Source: Hyaloscypha bicolor E (lineage: Eukaryota; Ascomycota; Leotiomycetes; Helotiales; Hyaloscyphaceae). Taken from it: a stretch of DNA of 64,000 bases. Shown piece by piece: positions 1 through 11,379 of this stretch (positions are counted from its first letter, which is position 1; each line of letters begins with the position of its first letter). The stretch spans positions 868,001 to 932,000 of the forward strand of contig NW_020194557.1 in NCBI RefSeq assembly GCF_002865645.1, read 5' to 3'. The notes below the pieces were generated by a model. It did not search any database. It saw only the letters and a program-made list of their open reading frames with translations, and had not been told where the DNA came from. The translations under genes were made by a program, and so were the position numbers.

Positions 1-1
1 G

Positions 2-268
2 AAGACTAGTTGGCCCTCACGCACTGCCCTCTCCTCAGCTACGGGAGCACCGGTATCGACGCCGACACCATTTCAACCGGGAATGATAGGCAATTGCTCA
101 AAGTTCCACTTGGTGGTCGAGTCGGATACATGTAGTAGCATCGCAACAGCTGCCGGGATCGCTCTCTCCGATTTCTACGCCTGGAACCCTGCCGTGGGCA
201 GTTCTTGTGCGACAATGCTTGCGAAGAACAATGTGTGCGTTGGGGTTGGGGCTGGGGCTCGTGGCTAG
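2..268 (+). CDS. LysM-domain protein, C-terminal end only
   Basis: The frame is open from base 2 and ends at TAG 266-268, so this is the 3' end of a gene that starts outside the window. A Thr/Ser/Pro-rich linker is followed by one LysM module: an HLVVESDTCSSIA start, a YAWNP core and a CVGV end, with the Cys-bearing pattern of fungal LysM repeats. LysM modules bind chitin or other N-acetylglucosamine polymers, and fungal members are usually secreted or wall-associated (family knowledge). The signal peptide and any other LysM units would lie to the left, so effector versus wall role cannot be judged. The protein ends in a short Gly/Ala tail after the module. Confidence 0.75.
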   Translation, partial: KTSWPSRTALSSATGAPVSTPTPFQPGMIGNCSKFHLVVESDTCSSIATAAGIALSDFYAWNPAVGSSCATMLAKNNVCVGVGAGARG

Positions 269-492
269 ACCGAGGATAGCGAGGGACTGACAGAGGGGTA
301 TTGTACGATAGGTTGCCTCAGCTAATTCATCTTGCTTTCGAGATTTTGAAGCGTGATCTTAGGTCGGGTAATATCCAAAAAGTACACTTGTTTTGTAAGC
401 TCTGCATTTGAATGGAAAATACGTAAAAAGTCTCGTACAATCAGATTTTGACATCGATGACTGGATATGGAAAATCTCGTGTTCTCATTTAT

Positions 493-1660
493 TCAGTACT
501 TTCCGGTCTTCACTGTGAGTGCCAACCTGTCTAACACATACCTCCCAGCCGTGATGGGAGGGAATTTCGAAGGGTTGTCTTTGCTGAGACAGGATGGCAA
601 TGTCTCCACAATCTCATCATAGTTGATCGAGAAGAAAAGTGGAGTACTGTATCTCTCCTTCGCCGTACGATTGACCACTCGGTGCACAGTGCTTTTGTAT
701 ACTCCGTTCGTCCAACGCATTAAGAAGTCTCCCACATTGACCACGATGCCACCATTTACTGGTTCGGCACTAATCCAGTGGCCATCTGGACTCAGTATTT
801 CCAGGCCTGGATTCGAGTCTTGTAGAAGGAGTGTGAAGCATTCGTAGTCGGTGTGTGCTCCCAAGCCAATTTCTTCATCTTCGTTCAGTGCGGAGAGGGG
901 TTTCGGGTTGATGCTCGGTGGGTATCTGATCAGCCTTGCTATTCCTCCAGGATGTGTCATGAGGGTTTCGAAGTAATCTTCAGGGAGGGCAAGTGAGAGG
1001 GCGAAGAGGCGGAAGAGATGTCTCGATAGTTGAAGGACCTATTTCCAGATCAGTTAAGATTCGGCCAATTGCACAATTCAAACCCACCTCCCCGTAATAT
1101 TTCGAGATCCCGTTGTAGAACCCAGGCAATTCAGACTCTTGGGGCCACTGGTTCACAGCTCCTTCCGAAGTCCCATCAAGTTCCACATATTTTCCATCTC
1201 CGCCGGTTGGATCCAATCCAGTTTCGTATCCCCAATTGAAAGCTTCCTTTGTCTCTTTACTCGTGAAGTCATTCACGGACGAGAAAGCTGCAGGTTCATA
1301 TCCGCGAAAGTGATTCGAGTGCTTCATATGGATTGCTTCTTTCGAGGATTGAGGCAGTTCGTGGAAGAATCGGTGGGCGAGATTGAGCACATTGTTGCAA
1401 ACTTCTTCTGGAATTCCATGAGCGGTGATATAGAAGAAACCCACAGTCGTGCACGCTTCGTTGATTTGTCGGGCTACTTCTTGTCGATCAGTTAGGGACG
1501 AAGAGAATGATTTTGTGAGATCGATTATTGGGATTGAGCGGAAGGATGTCGTCTCGGAGGTCGCCGTCAGTCGTGATTGAAGATATTTCTGGGCTTCGAG
1601 AGCTGCGGAGAGCGAACTTTCATGTCCTACAGATACGGGGACTTTTCCAACAGTTGCCAT
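493..1660 (-). CDS. 2-oxoglutarate/Fe(II)-dependent oxygenase, isopenicillin-N-synthase-like
   Basis: Two exons (1660-1088 and 1038-493) give about 372 residues. The 49-bp intron 1039-1087 has GT-AG ends; splicing joins SKYYGE to VLQLSRHLFRLFALSLALPE, the usual family sequence, whereas read-through meets a stop. The N-terminal non-haem dioxygenase region includes IPIIDLT and GFFYITAHGIPEE. The 2OG-FeII core has the iron ligands H253 and D255 (HTDYE) and H310 (STVHRV), and the 2OG-binding R320-x-S322 (RYSTP). Family members hydroxylate, desaturate or cyclise small molecules, often in secondary metabolism; the substrate is not predictable. The start is the ATG at 1660. No other biosynthetic-cluster backbone gene is nearby. 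Confidence 0.88.
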
Positions 1661-1787
1661 GATGCAAATTCTAGTTAAAGCTCCCCTGTTGTAGAGATCA
1701 ACAACTTTAAAAAGAAGAGAGAAAGAATAGAGATGTCGTCGGCCGTTTCCTATCGGGTTCTTATCTAGAGATCTCGAAGCTTAAAAA

Positions 1788-2435
1788 GTGGGGGTGGATC
1801 TCGACTGGACCTTCCTATTTGAACGGACACATCTCACGTGTCTCAGCCACCCCAACTTCAACCTTGACATTCGAGATGGGGAAGGGAGGACATACAGAGC
1901 CTTCATCGCTACAAGTCTGGATGGGTTCATCATCCGCCTTGATGGAGACATAGAGTGGTTGACGCACACTCCTCACAACGACCGCCACGTTCCACCGACT
2001 GGCAGTCATTCAGCGGCCGCTGAATACGAGCAGCATCTGGCGTCTGTCGACCACATCATCCTTGGAAGAAAGACTTTCGAGACCGCTGTATCCTTTCCGG
2101 AATGGCCATATCCGGATCATGAAGTTCTCGTACTGAGCAGAGCAGTGACCATCTCAGATCCCCGCGTCACTGTGGTCAGGTCAATCGATGCTGCGTTGGC
2201 AAAGTTGGATGAGGCAGGTGCCAAGGGCGTGTATGTTGACGGCGGGAACGTGATCCAACAGTTCTTGATCCGAGGTCTGATTGATGAAATTACCATCACT
2301 CGAGCTCCGGTGCTTTTGGGGAGAGGAATATCTTTGTTTGGAGACATTGGGAGTGGGATCAAACTGACTCTCCTCGAGTCTTTCGTCATTGATCATGGAA
2401 TGGTCATGTCTCGATACAAGGTCGACAATCTTTGA
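1788..2435 (+). CDS. RibD C-terminal/DHFR-like reductase ORF with no in-frame ATG
   Basis: The frame opens after a TAA at 1782-1784 and ends in TGA at 2433-2435. From about residue 34 it is a full RibD-C domain: YRAFIATSLDGFI, then GDIEWL, HIILGRKTFE, VYVDGGNVIQQFL, EITITRAPVLLG and GISLFG, with the usual Gly-Gly nucleotide-binding turn. Family members are NADPH-dependent reductases related to riboflavin RibD and dihydrofolate reductase; many are bacterial-type stand-alone proteins of unknown substrate. The first in-frame ATG is only near the C terminus. An ATG just upstream of the domain, in GAGATGGGGAAGG, lies in another frame one base off. Either there is an unseen upstream exon or the start has been lost by an indel. 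Confidence 0.6.
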   Translation: MGVDLDWTFLFERTHLTCLSHPNFNLDIRDGEGRTYRAFIATSLDGFIIRLDGDIEWLTHTPHNDRHVPPTGSHSAAAEYEQHLASVDHIILGRKTFETAVSFPEWPYPDHEVLVLSRAVTISDPRVTVVRSIDAALAKLDEAGAKGVYVDGGNVIQQFLIRGLIDEITITRAPVLLGRGISLFGDIGSGIKLTLLESFVIDHGMVMSRYKVDNL

Positions 2436-3099
2436 ACTTATTCCTTGTTGCGTTGACGCGACGTGTTGTTGCTGCTCGTTCCCTCCACTTTAGGAGAGAA
2501 GTGTCTTTCCGATCCTGTGATGCTGGGTTTTGCGTAGCCGGTCTTGAAGGCGGCACTTCATGCTCAATTTGGATTCCATTGGACGTGTACAAGATTCCTT
2601 ATTTCCTATTCGTGTAACACCTCCATTTAGCATTTAAGATGCGTGAGTATGCATGTGGCTCTCGAGAAGTCTTCCGAGCCTTTGCGGGATAAAGATATGT
2701 TACGCAAAATAAGTGCTGCCAGGAGCAGAACACCTTGTGACCAATATTCTGCTGCACTAGATGGGCCTAAGGCAAGCAAAACAGTTTCTCAGGGCCCACA
2801 GGGTGTTAAATCGCTCAGCACGGGTTCTCACACACTGAATTCTGATTCGTTCGGTCGGCTAGGCAAGCAATTCAAGCCTTCCGCTGTCCACAATCAACAC
2901 CACATCATGGAGAAATACTAAAGGCCTTGCGCCAGGACCGTCGCTGGCCGTTTTCGTGCCTGCTTGATATATCTTTGAAGGTGTTTCATTACAGGGGAGC
3001 TAGACCAGCCGATATCACCCACTGTTCATCTCACCTTGAACAACTGATATCAAAGAAGAATGGAACGGAAGACCATCTACCACCTTAATCAGCATCTCC
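2436..3099. other. Intergenic, no supported gene
   Basis: No conserved reading frame, repeat or RNA gene was recognised. The open frame around 2643-2921 has no recognisable domain and an arbitrary composition, so I left it out. Confidence 0.5.
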
Positions 3100-3109
3100 A
3101 TACTTACCA

Positions 3110-3720
3110 CCGCCAGTTGGTCGTACCAATGATTAATTTGCTGTCACTGAAAGCGAATCCACCCGTAACTCTTTGATTCACAAACCTGGGACTCCCCGAT
3201 CGTCTTTCAACCCACTTCATTGTCTCCATACAACTCAAGCCCACTCTGGTCAAAGGGCTATCCCACCACCATAAGAAACACCGCCATATGAGCAACTAAC
3301 CGTGCCTCGCGCCAGCCATTACTCTCCGGCTCCTACTTCGATTCGTTCATCTGACCAAACTCAAGCCGTGCCCATTCGAGAATTTGGCCAATTACCACAT
3401 TCAGCACAGCCCAATGCTTCACGAGGAGTTCCCACCACCTATAATTAATCCCCTACCACTCAGAACTCGACTCAAAACTTGTTAGTTCACTATCCCGGTG
3501 CTCCTAGATCACCTTTCATCCTAGCTCATTCCTTCCATCCCGCTCAAGCTGACTCTATTCTTCAACCGCCCTACTCAGAATAATCAAATGCTCCACCAGA
3601 AGTTCGTACCAATCCTCATTCTCCCTCCTCCACTCATTCCTCCCCTCAAACTCGAGCCGACTCGATTATGTACTTGATTCACCGACCCGGATCTTCCAGG
3701 TCATCCTTCTAATCAACACA
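3110..3720 (+). repeat. Degenerate imperfect repeats, possibly a decayed repetitive coding region
   Basis: Related segments recur at irregular spacing. One anchor is CTCAAGCC or a close variant near 3232, 3359, 3543 and 3655. Another is a stretch that would encode L(I/V)H-x-PG-x-(P/S)RS(S/P)F near 3173, 3482 and 3674. The similarity is at peptide level, but stops and frame changes prevent an open ORF. It may be the repeat part of a dead gene that continues into the tubby-like remnant downstream. Copy boundaries are approximate. Confidence 0.35.
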
Positions 3721-4152
3721 AAACTTCGTCGTAATCCTGAGACAAACAGTATCTGATGCTACCAACCTCGCCTAGAAAAGCGGCGTCTCTAGTCCATTTA
3801 GCACAGCAAGCAATGTACCGGACATAAATGCAGCAGCACGCGCTGCTGCAAACTCTATTCAGCAAAGCATTGTTTCAAGTTCCTTTACCAACATCCCTCC
3901 TCCATCCTTCAAACAGGCAACATCCTGAAGCACGCAACGCAGGGATTTCGAATTCTACCACTCCCCAGGCACATTGCCAGTCATGTGGGTCGGCCAAACG
4001 GGAGATGATTCAAAGGTCCTCTGCTACATCAGCAACCACCTCGCCCGATCCGGTAACCAAGCATAATCCTTCACTCCAACCACTATCCATCATCGCCACC
4101 CCTCGCAGCCGCCATCTTCCCAAGCCTCACAACTCGAGTCGACATCGAGCTC

Positions 4153-4535
4153 ATGGCCACGCCCACCTATTGCGTAGAGCGCAACCCTCTTGGGAAAGGA
4201 GGGCGGTTCTCTGCTGGTCGATTCTTCTCTATCACGGTCCGTGGAAGCAATGTACCGGAGCGCTTTGAGTGGAAGCGAAGCCAAGGGAAAGATTTGTCAG
4301 TCTACGCGGCGGAGGTCATGGCGAGGAGTTTGCTCGGCTCAAGGCAGGAGAGACTGTGGCTATGTGGACGTTGCTTTTTATGAGTATCAAGAATAAAGGG
4401 GTGATGAGCTTCTTGGCGGATCACGAGGTGCTGAGCGAGAAGTTCGAGTTGATTGCTGTTATTTGTATGATGGGTATTATGGGGAGGGATCATGATAGGC
4501 ATGGTGGGGGTGGGAGGGCTTGGGGTTGGTGCTAG
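4153..4535 (+). pseudogene. Frameshifted remnant resembling a fungal tubby-C-terminal-like protein
   Basis: One frame (from ATG 4153) reads TYCVERNPLGKGG, FSITVRGSNV and PERFEWKRS. A second frame (from about 4269 to TAG/stop at 4535) reads FARLKAGETVAMWTLLF, then KGVMSFLADHEVLSEKFEL and IAVICMMGIMGRD. Together these follow the order seen in short fungal tubby-like/LURP-one-related proteins: N-terminal strand pairs, then a 'VA-x-W' strand and a hydrophobic C-terminal helix. The two parts are in different frames with no plausible splice site between them, so I read it as one gene with a frameshift. The family assignment is by memory of pattern, not by search. Confidence 0.3.
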
Positions 4536-5159
4536 CAAAGGAGGGGCCGCTGTGGGAATATAAATATTGACGTGAATTTGATGTACGGAGGCATCTTATT
4601 GGCCTGGCCATGATTGATAATATCTCTTGAGGTTGTTTATAATAGATACAATTACTTAATGGCGTATGTTGAAAGTAGTCGTTGCTAGACAAATCGACGA
4701 TGCATTCGCGAAGGGGTCTTTCAGAGCGTGTTGGGTTTCTTCGAGGAATAACTTCAAGGCACCAAATTTGCGACTTCTCGAGGTTTATCGATTAAGAAGT
4801 AATGTGGTTGGCGTTTATTTATTTCTCTTGCTCTCCGAGATATAACTGAAGACCGCGTGATAATCATTACCGGTAGTGTACTTAGACGTCAACTTCAAAA
4901 GCGGACACTTTATTACACTGTAATGTCTCGCTACCGCTTTTCCAGTATCAATTGTTTTTGAAGATTGGCACTTGAAGTTCTTCGCAAGTATCATCATGAA
5001 CCGTTTCTTGATTGTTGCCCTGGTTCGACTCCGCGTGAGTTTTAGTATTCAAGCAATTTGTGAAAACCAGAGATTTTCGACTAAAAACCGCCTTTCGCAC
5101 TTCTTTTGCCATGCACCTCATTCACAGAATTTACCTTCCTATATCTTAACTACTACTTA

Positions 5160-5700
5160 ATCAAATTATAAAGCTTTATAAGAAAAGAAAGACCTTACTT
5201 ATTTATTTAATTTGCTTTATTATTTATTAGATATAGTCTTATATAAAAGGAGTTATTAAAAGTGCCTCAAATTCGTACTTTTATATATATAAGGCCGAGT
5301 TATTTTATATATATAAGGCCGAGTTATTTTATATATATTTTCTTAAAACTGCTTGTATTATTATAAATTCTTATTAAATTTACTTCCAAATAAAATAGGA
5401 GTTTAGACTAAGTCTATAACTATAATTCTATTATATAAAATAGTAAATTAAGTAAGAATCAGGTAAAGTACTAGTATTTTTTTATTAAAAAAAACTTTAT
5501 AAGTAAAAATAGTAAAGACGAGGGTTTTTTTAGTACTTTTTATAATACTACTTTTAAGCCTTAAGAATATAATTAATTGTTCTAGCTTATACAAGCATTT
5601 TAATCTACTTTCTATTCTATTAGACTTAAATTAGCGAAGATATAAGGGGGTTAAACTTTAAAACAGAGGCGTGAAGGGGAAATGCCGAGTTTTTACTAGT
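5160..5700. repeat. A+T-rich, RIP-like relic
   Basis: Base composition drops abruptly into a TA-dominated block with no open frame and returns to normal near 5640-5700. A 26-bp unit containing TATATATAAGGCCGAGTTA occurs twice in tandem at 5281-5332. This looks like an old RIP-mutated repeat, but no transposon gene remains recognisable in it. Confidence 0.5.
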
Positions 5701-5764
5701 TTTATTTATCGTCGCGCAGAGTCTGTAGACATGAAACGCTTAGTCATTTGGGCCAGTGCCCACC

Positions 5765-7276
5765 ATGTCCCACGGCATCTGGGCTCCACTTCCGATTACA
5801 GATAATTCGCATGCAAGGAGAACGATGGGTTTACTCGGAAATGCCTCATTATCGAGCTATCTGCCGAGTTCTGATATCGAAGAGGAGTGTTTAAAGTCGA
5901 GTCAGCCATGCGACGTGGGAAACCCAGCTGTGGACGAGACTTGTAAGTGGCTCCGTTCCCAAGGTCGCCTTTACCAAACTCCCTTGTTTGACTCGTAATA
6001 GCTCACAAGTTGAACTCAGACAGCCCTCATAATATCAATTGCTCTATAATCTCAACAGAGAATCAATACCCTTCGACCGCGCACAATGATCCAGGCCATG
6101 CCGCGCGACTCGGCCCTCAGGACGCCTTGAGGAACGATGAACTTGTACCTAGCGTTGTAAGAGACGATCGAAGTGCCCGAACGAACGAACGTTTTATATT
6201 TGATTGGCAAGAGAAAGATATCGATCCCGGAGTCGAGTTGCTGGTTAGTGGTTCTCTGAAGCGAACCGTTCCACACGCCTTCGAACAGAGTGAGAACGAG
6301 GACATCTTGGGTGACGCAGGCAATACCGCTTTTTGGGCGCCTTTCAACACCACAGAAACGTCTCTCTCCACAACTCGACGATCATCGTTGATGCCGAAAG
6401 GAAATTGGGATGCCCAATCCAGCGACAATAGCTCTATCCTAGACGAAGGGAAACCAAGGCCGAAGCGACCTCGACGCGGCCCGGAGTTGGAACGGTCTCT
6501 GAAGCTTGCATGTCCATTCTACAAAAACGACCCACGAAAATACAACATACAAACAAATAGGGTGTGTGCGTCGAGGGCCTGGGATAGTGTATCGAGAGTT
6601 AAGTTCGCGTCACGAATCTCGTTCTAGATGGCAGACCTAACAAATTCCAGAGAACATTTATATCGCTGTCACTTAGCCCCACCTTACTGCCAGAGATGCA
6701 AAGAAGTATTTGGCACCGAACAAGACCTCAAATCCCATCTCGTTGATCGCATGCCGTGTTATTTTAAGGAAGGAGACCCTCCAGATGGGATATCAGCCGA
6801 GACACAAAAGGCATTAAAGAGTCGGAAGAAAGCCGGCCAGAATGTGCCTCAGAAGGAAAGATGGAAAGAAATCTACCAAATGCTCTTTCCTGGCCATGAT
6901 ATCCCAGATCCAAGTACGTTTCTTCTTGGATTCTTCACGTAGTGGTTTTGCCATGGACGGCTTCGCTGATGGTTTACTAGGTTTTGACACAGTGCAGGAG
7001 TTGATAGACCTCGGTGATTTCGAAACATATTTTCGACAGGAGCTTCCCAAACTCGTCCGATCTGATCTCGAAGTAGAAGCTTCCAGAAAGCAAAGAGCCT
7101 TACATGATATATTGCTTCCCCAGACTGTGCAAACGGTACAACGCTACCATGATTTAGTGCTATCAAGTTACAGAGACAGTTGGCCCCGGCGTCAAATACC
7201 TTCGATACCAGTAACAGCACCACCAAAATCATTGGCTGAAACATATATGACCAATCCAATATTCGGATTGAACTGA
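5765..7276 (+). CDS. C2H2-type zinc-finger domain protein of the fungal 'ACPFYKNDP' family
   Basis: Four exons (5765-5942, 6020-6602, 6651-6913, 6981-7276) give 439 residues; the introns are 77, 48 and 67 bp with GT-AG ends. ATG 5765 sits in a CCACCATG context. An acidic, low-complexity N terminus leads to a basic KPRPKRPRRGPE segment and the conserved LACPFYKNDPRKY motif. Next comes SRVKEHLYRCHLAP (the residues around K span the second splice), then CQRCKEVFGTEQDLKSHL as the finger. The C terminus is helical. The basic stretch suggests nuclear location. Proteins with this arrangement are expanded in Pezizomycotina and mostly uncharacterised; regulatory DNA binding is an inference from the finger. 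The gene starts just right of the A+T-rich relic. Confidence 0.75.
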
Positions 7277-7440
7277 AGGCGGGAGGAACTCGGGGATCGG
7301 ATGCCTCACAATTGTCATTGGAAGAGTTTTTCTCTTAAACAAGATGTCAAGGAGAATATCTTTTGCCTCTATACCTCACTCAAAATCTTCTCAGTAAAGT
7401 TTGGCCACACTTTGACTGACTTGAGAATGAAAAAGGCAAT

Positions 7441-9152
7441 TCAGCCCTGATTCACAGATCCTGCATTCCCCTGCACGTTCCCCATAAATGTTACAATCAC
7501 CGCACAATACCTTTTAAACACATCAGCGTGCACTATTCTCTCACCATCTGCCCCCCAAAACAAAGGGTAGACTTACGCGCAAGTGCCAACAAACACTGTC
7601 TCCACGCCAGCGCTCGTAAGTAATGACACGAGCATTGCAAAGGTCAAGACGAACGCCAAAACCATGCCGGAAACTGCCCCTCTGCTCATCGACGTCAAGT
7701 ACAGAAGGAAAATCGGGATTAGCAAGATTGTGACAGCGACACAGACAGCTGCAAGTCTACCCACGAAAGCAATTTTGGCGCTGGAGAAGAAATGGACTGC
7801 TGGATCCTGCACGCCATGGACTTCGTTATCTTCACGCAAGAATCGCTGTTTCCCTGTAAGCCATTTGAACCTCAACTTTGTCCTCTATCATAATCGGAAA
7901 CAAAGCTCTGCTTCACTTACTCGGAATATGTCCATATTCGGACAACGACTCAGGCATGATTCAATGAGACGTTCAAAGGGATTGCTGGAACGTTTCCCCG
8001 AAGAAACAAAATCCTCGCCGTGTAAGATAAAGTCGTATTCACCAAGATCAAGTGGTTTGCGGTCGTAGATCCAGCGGAAGACGTGCTGGAAGTCCCGTGC
8101 CGGCGCGGGGTCCAGTGAACGTAACTTGCTGTCTTGAAGTAGGACTGCGCCTGAAATGCAAGCAAGTCCTTGTCAGTAAGACCATGACGATGGTTCAGTC
8201 ATCTTATTGCCAAACTGTGAATGGGGGTAGTGGGGAGCAAGCTTGCCATATTCTAACAGTTTAGTCCTCAATTTGTCGAGGAGGTCCTTCTGCGCAGTAT
8301 CCCAACCTTCGTGCCACTCATTCCTCCGCAATCGGTATAGCATATCCTTATTCTTTGCATCTGCCTGATCCAAAACGTCGATTTCCTTCTGTATGCTTGT
8401 TATTTCCGCCATCAAGTGCAGCAGGACACGGCAGTGTTCAGTGCCAAACCGTCGGAATATCGCATAATTGTCGGCACTATTGAGGAAAGCCGCCAGCTGG
8501 GGCCACCCCATGGGGTAGCTCTCATCTGCACCAGAACATAGTTAGCTTCTGGTTCACGTTGAGGCATTGAGGGCTTGAGTGGATAATAATGAAATGGATT
8601 GCACAATTTCTCTCAATGATGCGGTGTAGCCCCGCATCTGCTCTGTTCTGCTTTTCCTCTCCATCATTAGGTTCAGGGGTGTTCTCGGAGTTCGTGATGG
8701 TCCCTTCGCTCGAAGAAGAGGAGGAAATGTTTGAAGATGGACTGATGAGGCTTGGTACAGCTATAATCTTTCAGCGTATGCAAGTAATTTTCATACAGGT
8801 CCTAGTTCCTACTTGAAGTCCTTTGATCTGGCAATTGTTTCATCGCCCTATCTACAGCTGTGCGAACTTCTGTGTAGCGATTGACACCTGCACTCGATGC
8901 TGCTGTGTGCTCTGCTCGCATCTCAGCCTCTTCAATTGGCAGTGTTCCAACATCGCTGGTCTTGGGCGCAGACGGTTCCTTCATTTCCAATGGAATTGTA
9001 GCAGTAGCATTTGCGCATTTCTCTGCAGAATCGATGTCAACAGCGAAGATCGGAGTGGATATCTGCGATTGCTTTGCAGGAGGGGATAGCAAGGCTGCAG
9101 CCACGGCAGCCAAAATAATTCCATTCGGAGCCTCAGCCACGGGTGGAACCAT
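7441..9152 (-). CDS. DUF6594 membrane protein with three C-terminal membrane segments
   Basis: Six exons (9152-8813, 8760-8605, 8525-8247, 8150-7917, 7853-7577, 7510-7441) give 451 residues. The N terminus is Ala/Ser/Glu-rich and low in complexity. The DUF6594 core begins at SYPMGWPQLAAFLNS and continues with IFRRFGTEHCRVLLHL, a coiled-coil-like helix, and LRTKLLEYG joined to AVLLQDSKLRSL. Three hydrophobic segments follow (around AFVGRLAAVCVAVTILLIP, MVLAFVLTFAMLVSLLTS and YCAVIVTFMG), as in the family. The intron 8151-8246 begins with GC, not GT; only that donor gives the right phase. The donor of intron 8526-8604 (GTGCAA) is weak. The start is uncertain: the frame stays open past 9152 up to about 9254 without a better ATG. 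The function of DUF6594 is unknown. Confidence 0.75.
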
Positions 9153-10256
9153 TGCAATGCTCGAGACGGTTCCTATAAAGAAACAAAGGCAGAGAATTAC
9201 ACGATTTTGCCGGCGAGGCTGCGCGCTTGCCAGTGCCAGATAGATGAATCGCACATGGCGACGGTGGAAATATATTTCCCTGCGGCTGCTTCATGCTCGA
9301 GAGCACTCTTCGCACTGTGTGTGACATTTGAATCACTGCATCACCCTCTCACATTGATCTTCTGGCATGATTCCTGGTCGTTATCCCAGTAACAGATCGA
9401 AGGGAGCCTCACCTGGCACCGACGCATGCGAGGGCGACGAGTTAAACTTCTCTAATTGACAGGGTTTTAAGCGGATTGGATGCGATGAGTCTGCGGTAGT
9501 TGAAGGCGGGTGGGATAGCAGACATCAGTCGGGCGTGGAGAATGGAAGGTTGTGCTGACGTGGAAAGGGCGCAGTGGGCGCGGGTGATTGAGCCTGAGGG
9601 CTTACGCAAGTTGCGTGAAGTTTCGTCCTATATGGGTTCACCACCTAGCGATGTCCTGTTGCGGACACTGCTCTGTACTTTCGAGGACTTGGGCATTGCG
9701 ACGAGGCTGTGTTGTTGAATGCAAACACCAAACCGTACGAGTTTGTGTGAACAGAGTTCAAAATAAGACATCGACAAAAAGCCAATTCTCAAATATTTGG
9801 GGGAACCAGGCCGAAACGGGACATGAAATAGAATTTAAGAAGAGGCTTGGTAGCAGGGGAGCAGGTTGGGTCATGCTTCAGTGAGCAAGGTAATTTCACA
9901 ATTGAATGCTTCGAGACAAGCAGTAGCTAACGAACCATTTGATCTATCGTTCGAGATGTGTTACAGATCATCGGTCTAAGGAAACGTTCCTCCAAGCATT
10001 ATCGATTCGAGAAATTATGGCCCAGTAGTAAACGACCAACGCGAATGGTGTGCGAAGGACTCCCAAAAACTACCCTCCCTGATATGTACACATTCTCGGG
10101 CCACCGTGGTCATCATCCGCCTTTCCACCTTTGATACCACCTTACCGATCATGTGCTGTCAAAATAGCCAGCGGCACCGGTACTGATGTATTCTTCTGCC
10201 ACTGAAAGACCCCACACAACCGAGGGGTCCAAAACAAATATTGTGGGTTCGACAAT
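9153..10256. other. Intergenic, no supported gene
   Basis: This is the region upstream of the DUF6594 gene and downstream of the weakly supported minus-strand ORF. Short open frames occur but none shows a domain, splice-consistent extension or composition that I can support. Confidence 0.45.
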
Positions 10257-10995
10257 TCAATTGGTGTTCTGTCTCTTATTACTAGGAGAAGTGGGAGGGG
10301 TTGCGGGAGCAAGAGGACGAGGAGGAGTAGTGGTCGTGGTGTCCTTGAGAGTTAGAAATCATTCTAACACAGGCAATAGGATTGTTCAATGAACTCACGG
10401 GGTTTGGTTTCGGAAGGGGCTGAACGACCCCGTGTTTCTTTGCATCGCAAGTGCCTGCTGAAGTTCCAACATCCGCTGAGTTCGAGACAGAAGGGATGAA
10501 GATTTCTCTGGCGATTTCGTAGGAGGTGGTTGATGTCGCCAAGGAGTTGTTTGTTGTCCGACCACTACCCCTTCCGCTCCAGAGAGCAGAGAGGTTGACT
10601 GTGGGACAGCAAGAACTCGCAACGTCTCCCGCAATTACTGGAACAAAGATAAGCTTTGAGGAATAAATGGCGAGCCCATGTCCGAGTCCCGCTGCCTGTG
10701 TGCTCGAGATGTTCTCCAAGTTGGTAAATGAGCTAGCCCCTCCTACTCCTATGGTGGGAGAATAGACACCACAGTGGACACGACCGAAACTCGGAGCACC
10801 AGTGGGCGGCCCTACATTTGTTCCAAACGTGGACAGATGCCTGGATGGGCTTGACCCAAGACCTCGAATGCCAAAAAGTATCTTCCATAACCTCTCCTTG
10901 TAGCTCTCTGGGAACATTGTCGGACACTGAAGTTGCGGGTACATCGTAGGCTGGATTGGTGTGGATAAGGGTCTGACAGTATGGAAGGCGAACAA
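10257..10995 (-). CDS. Hypothetical protein, two exons, unrecognised
   Basis: A frame open from 10995 to 10399 is followed by a textbook 55-bp intron (10344-10398; GTGAGT donor, CTCAAG acceptor) and a second exon, 10343-10257, ending in TGA. That would give about 227 residues. The second exon encodes a Thr/Pro-rich tail (DTTTTTPPRPLAPATPP). The last part of exon 1 reads GTCDAKKHGVVQPLPKPNP. No domain is recognised. The upstream half is less convincing and may contain another intron, since a TTCCAG acceptor lies in mid-frame; an overlapping frame at 10395-10634 is nearly as plausible. The intron is the best evidence that something here is transcribed on this strand. Confidence 0.35.
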
Positions 10996-11173
10996 TTTGA
11001 TGGGCTGTTATTGGAGAGGGTTGTGTGCAGAGTGTGCAAGGAGAAAGGTAGAAATGCGCCCGGGGGAGACAAATTGGAACGAAAGTGGTGCAAAAGTCCC
11101 TGAACGAGGTCATAGAAAAGGCCAACAGGAATTCTCCATGGTGGTCAGACATTATAAAGCATTTGCTTGGATA

Positions 11174-11379
11174 TTCGCCGGGTTGCGAATGGTTTATTTT
11201 TTGCAAGCTGCGAATTGTTGTTTAAATATTCGCCTCTTGCGAATTCAACCCGTGCGAGTGAGATACCAGGGGCAAATAAGGACTATACATTGAATGTATT
11301 TGCTCGTCTATTCGCCAGTTGCGAACGGTTTACTATTCGCAAGTTGCGAATTGTTGTTTGTATATTCGCCTCTGGCGAA
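11174..11379. repeat. Two-copy tandem duplication carrying six TTCGC/GCGAA mini-palindromes
   Basis: A segment of about 137 bp occurs twice in tandem (near 11174-11310 and 11311-11420), diverged by substitutions. Each copy has three short inverted repeats, TTCGC-N5/6-GCGAA: 11174-11189, near 11202-11214 (degenerate), 11229-11243, 11311-11325, 11336-11350 and 11365-11379. The spacer is 5-6 bp. No ORF is associated. The arrangement resembles an array of protein-binding sites or small hairpins. Confidence 0.7.

Noticed and set aside
4990..5045. tRNA B-box-like GGTTCGACTCC
   Set aside because: The flanking bases do not form D, anticodon or acceptor stems.
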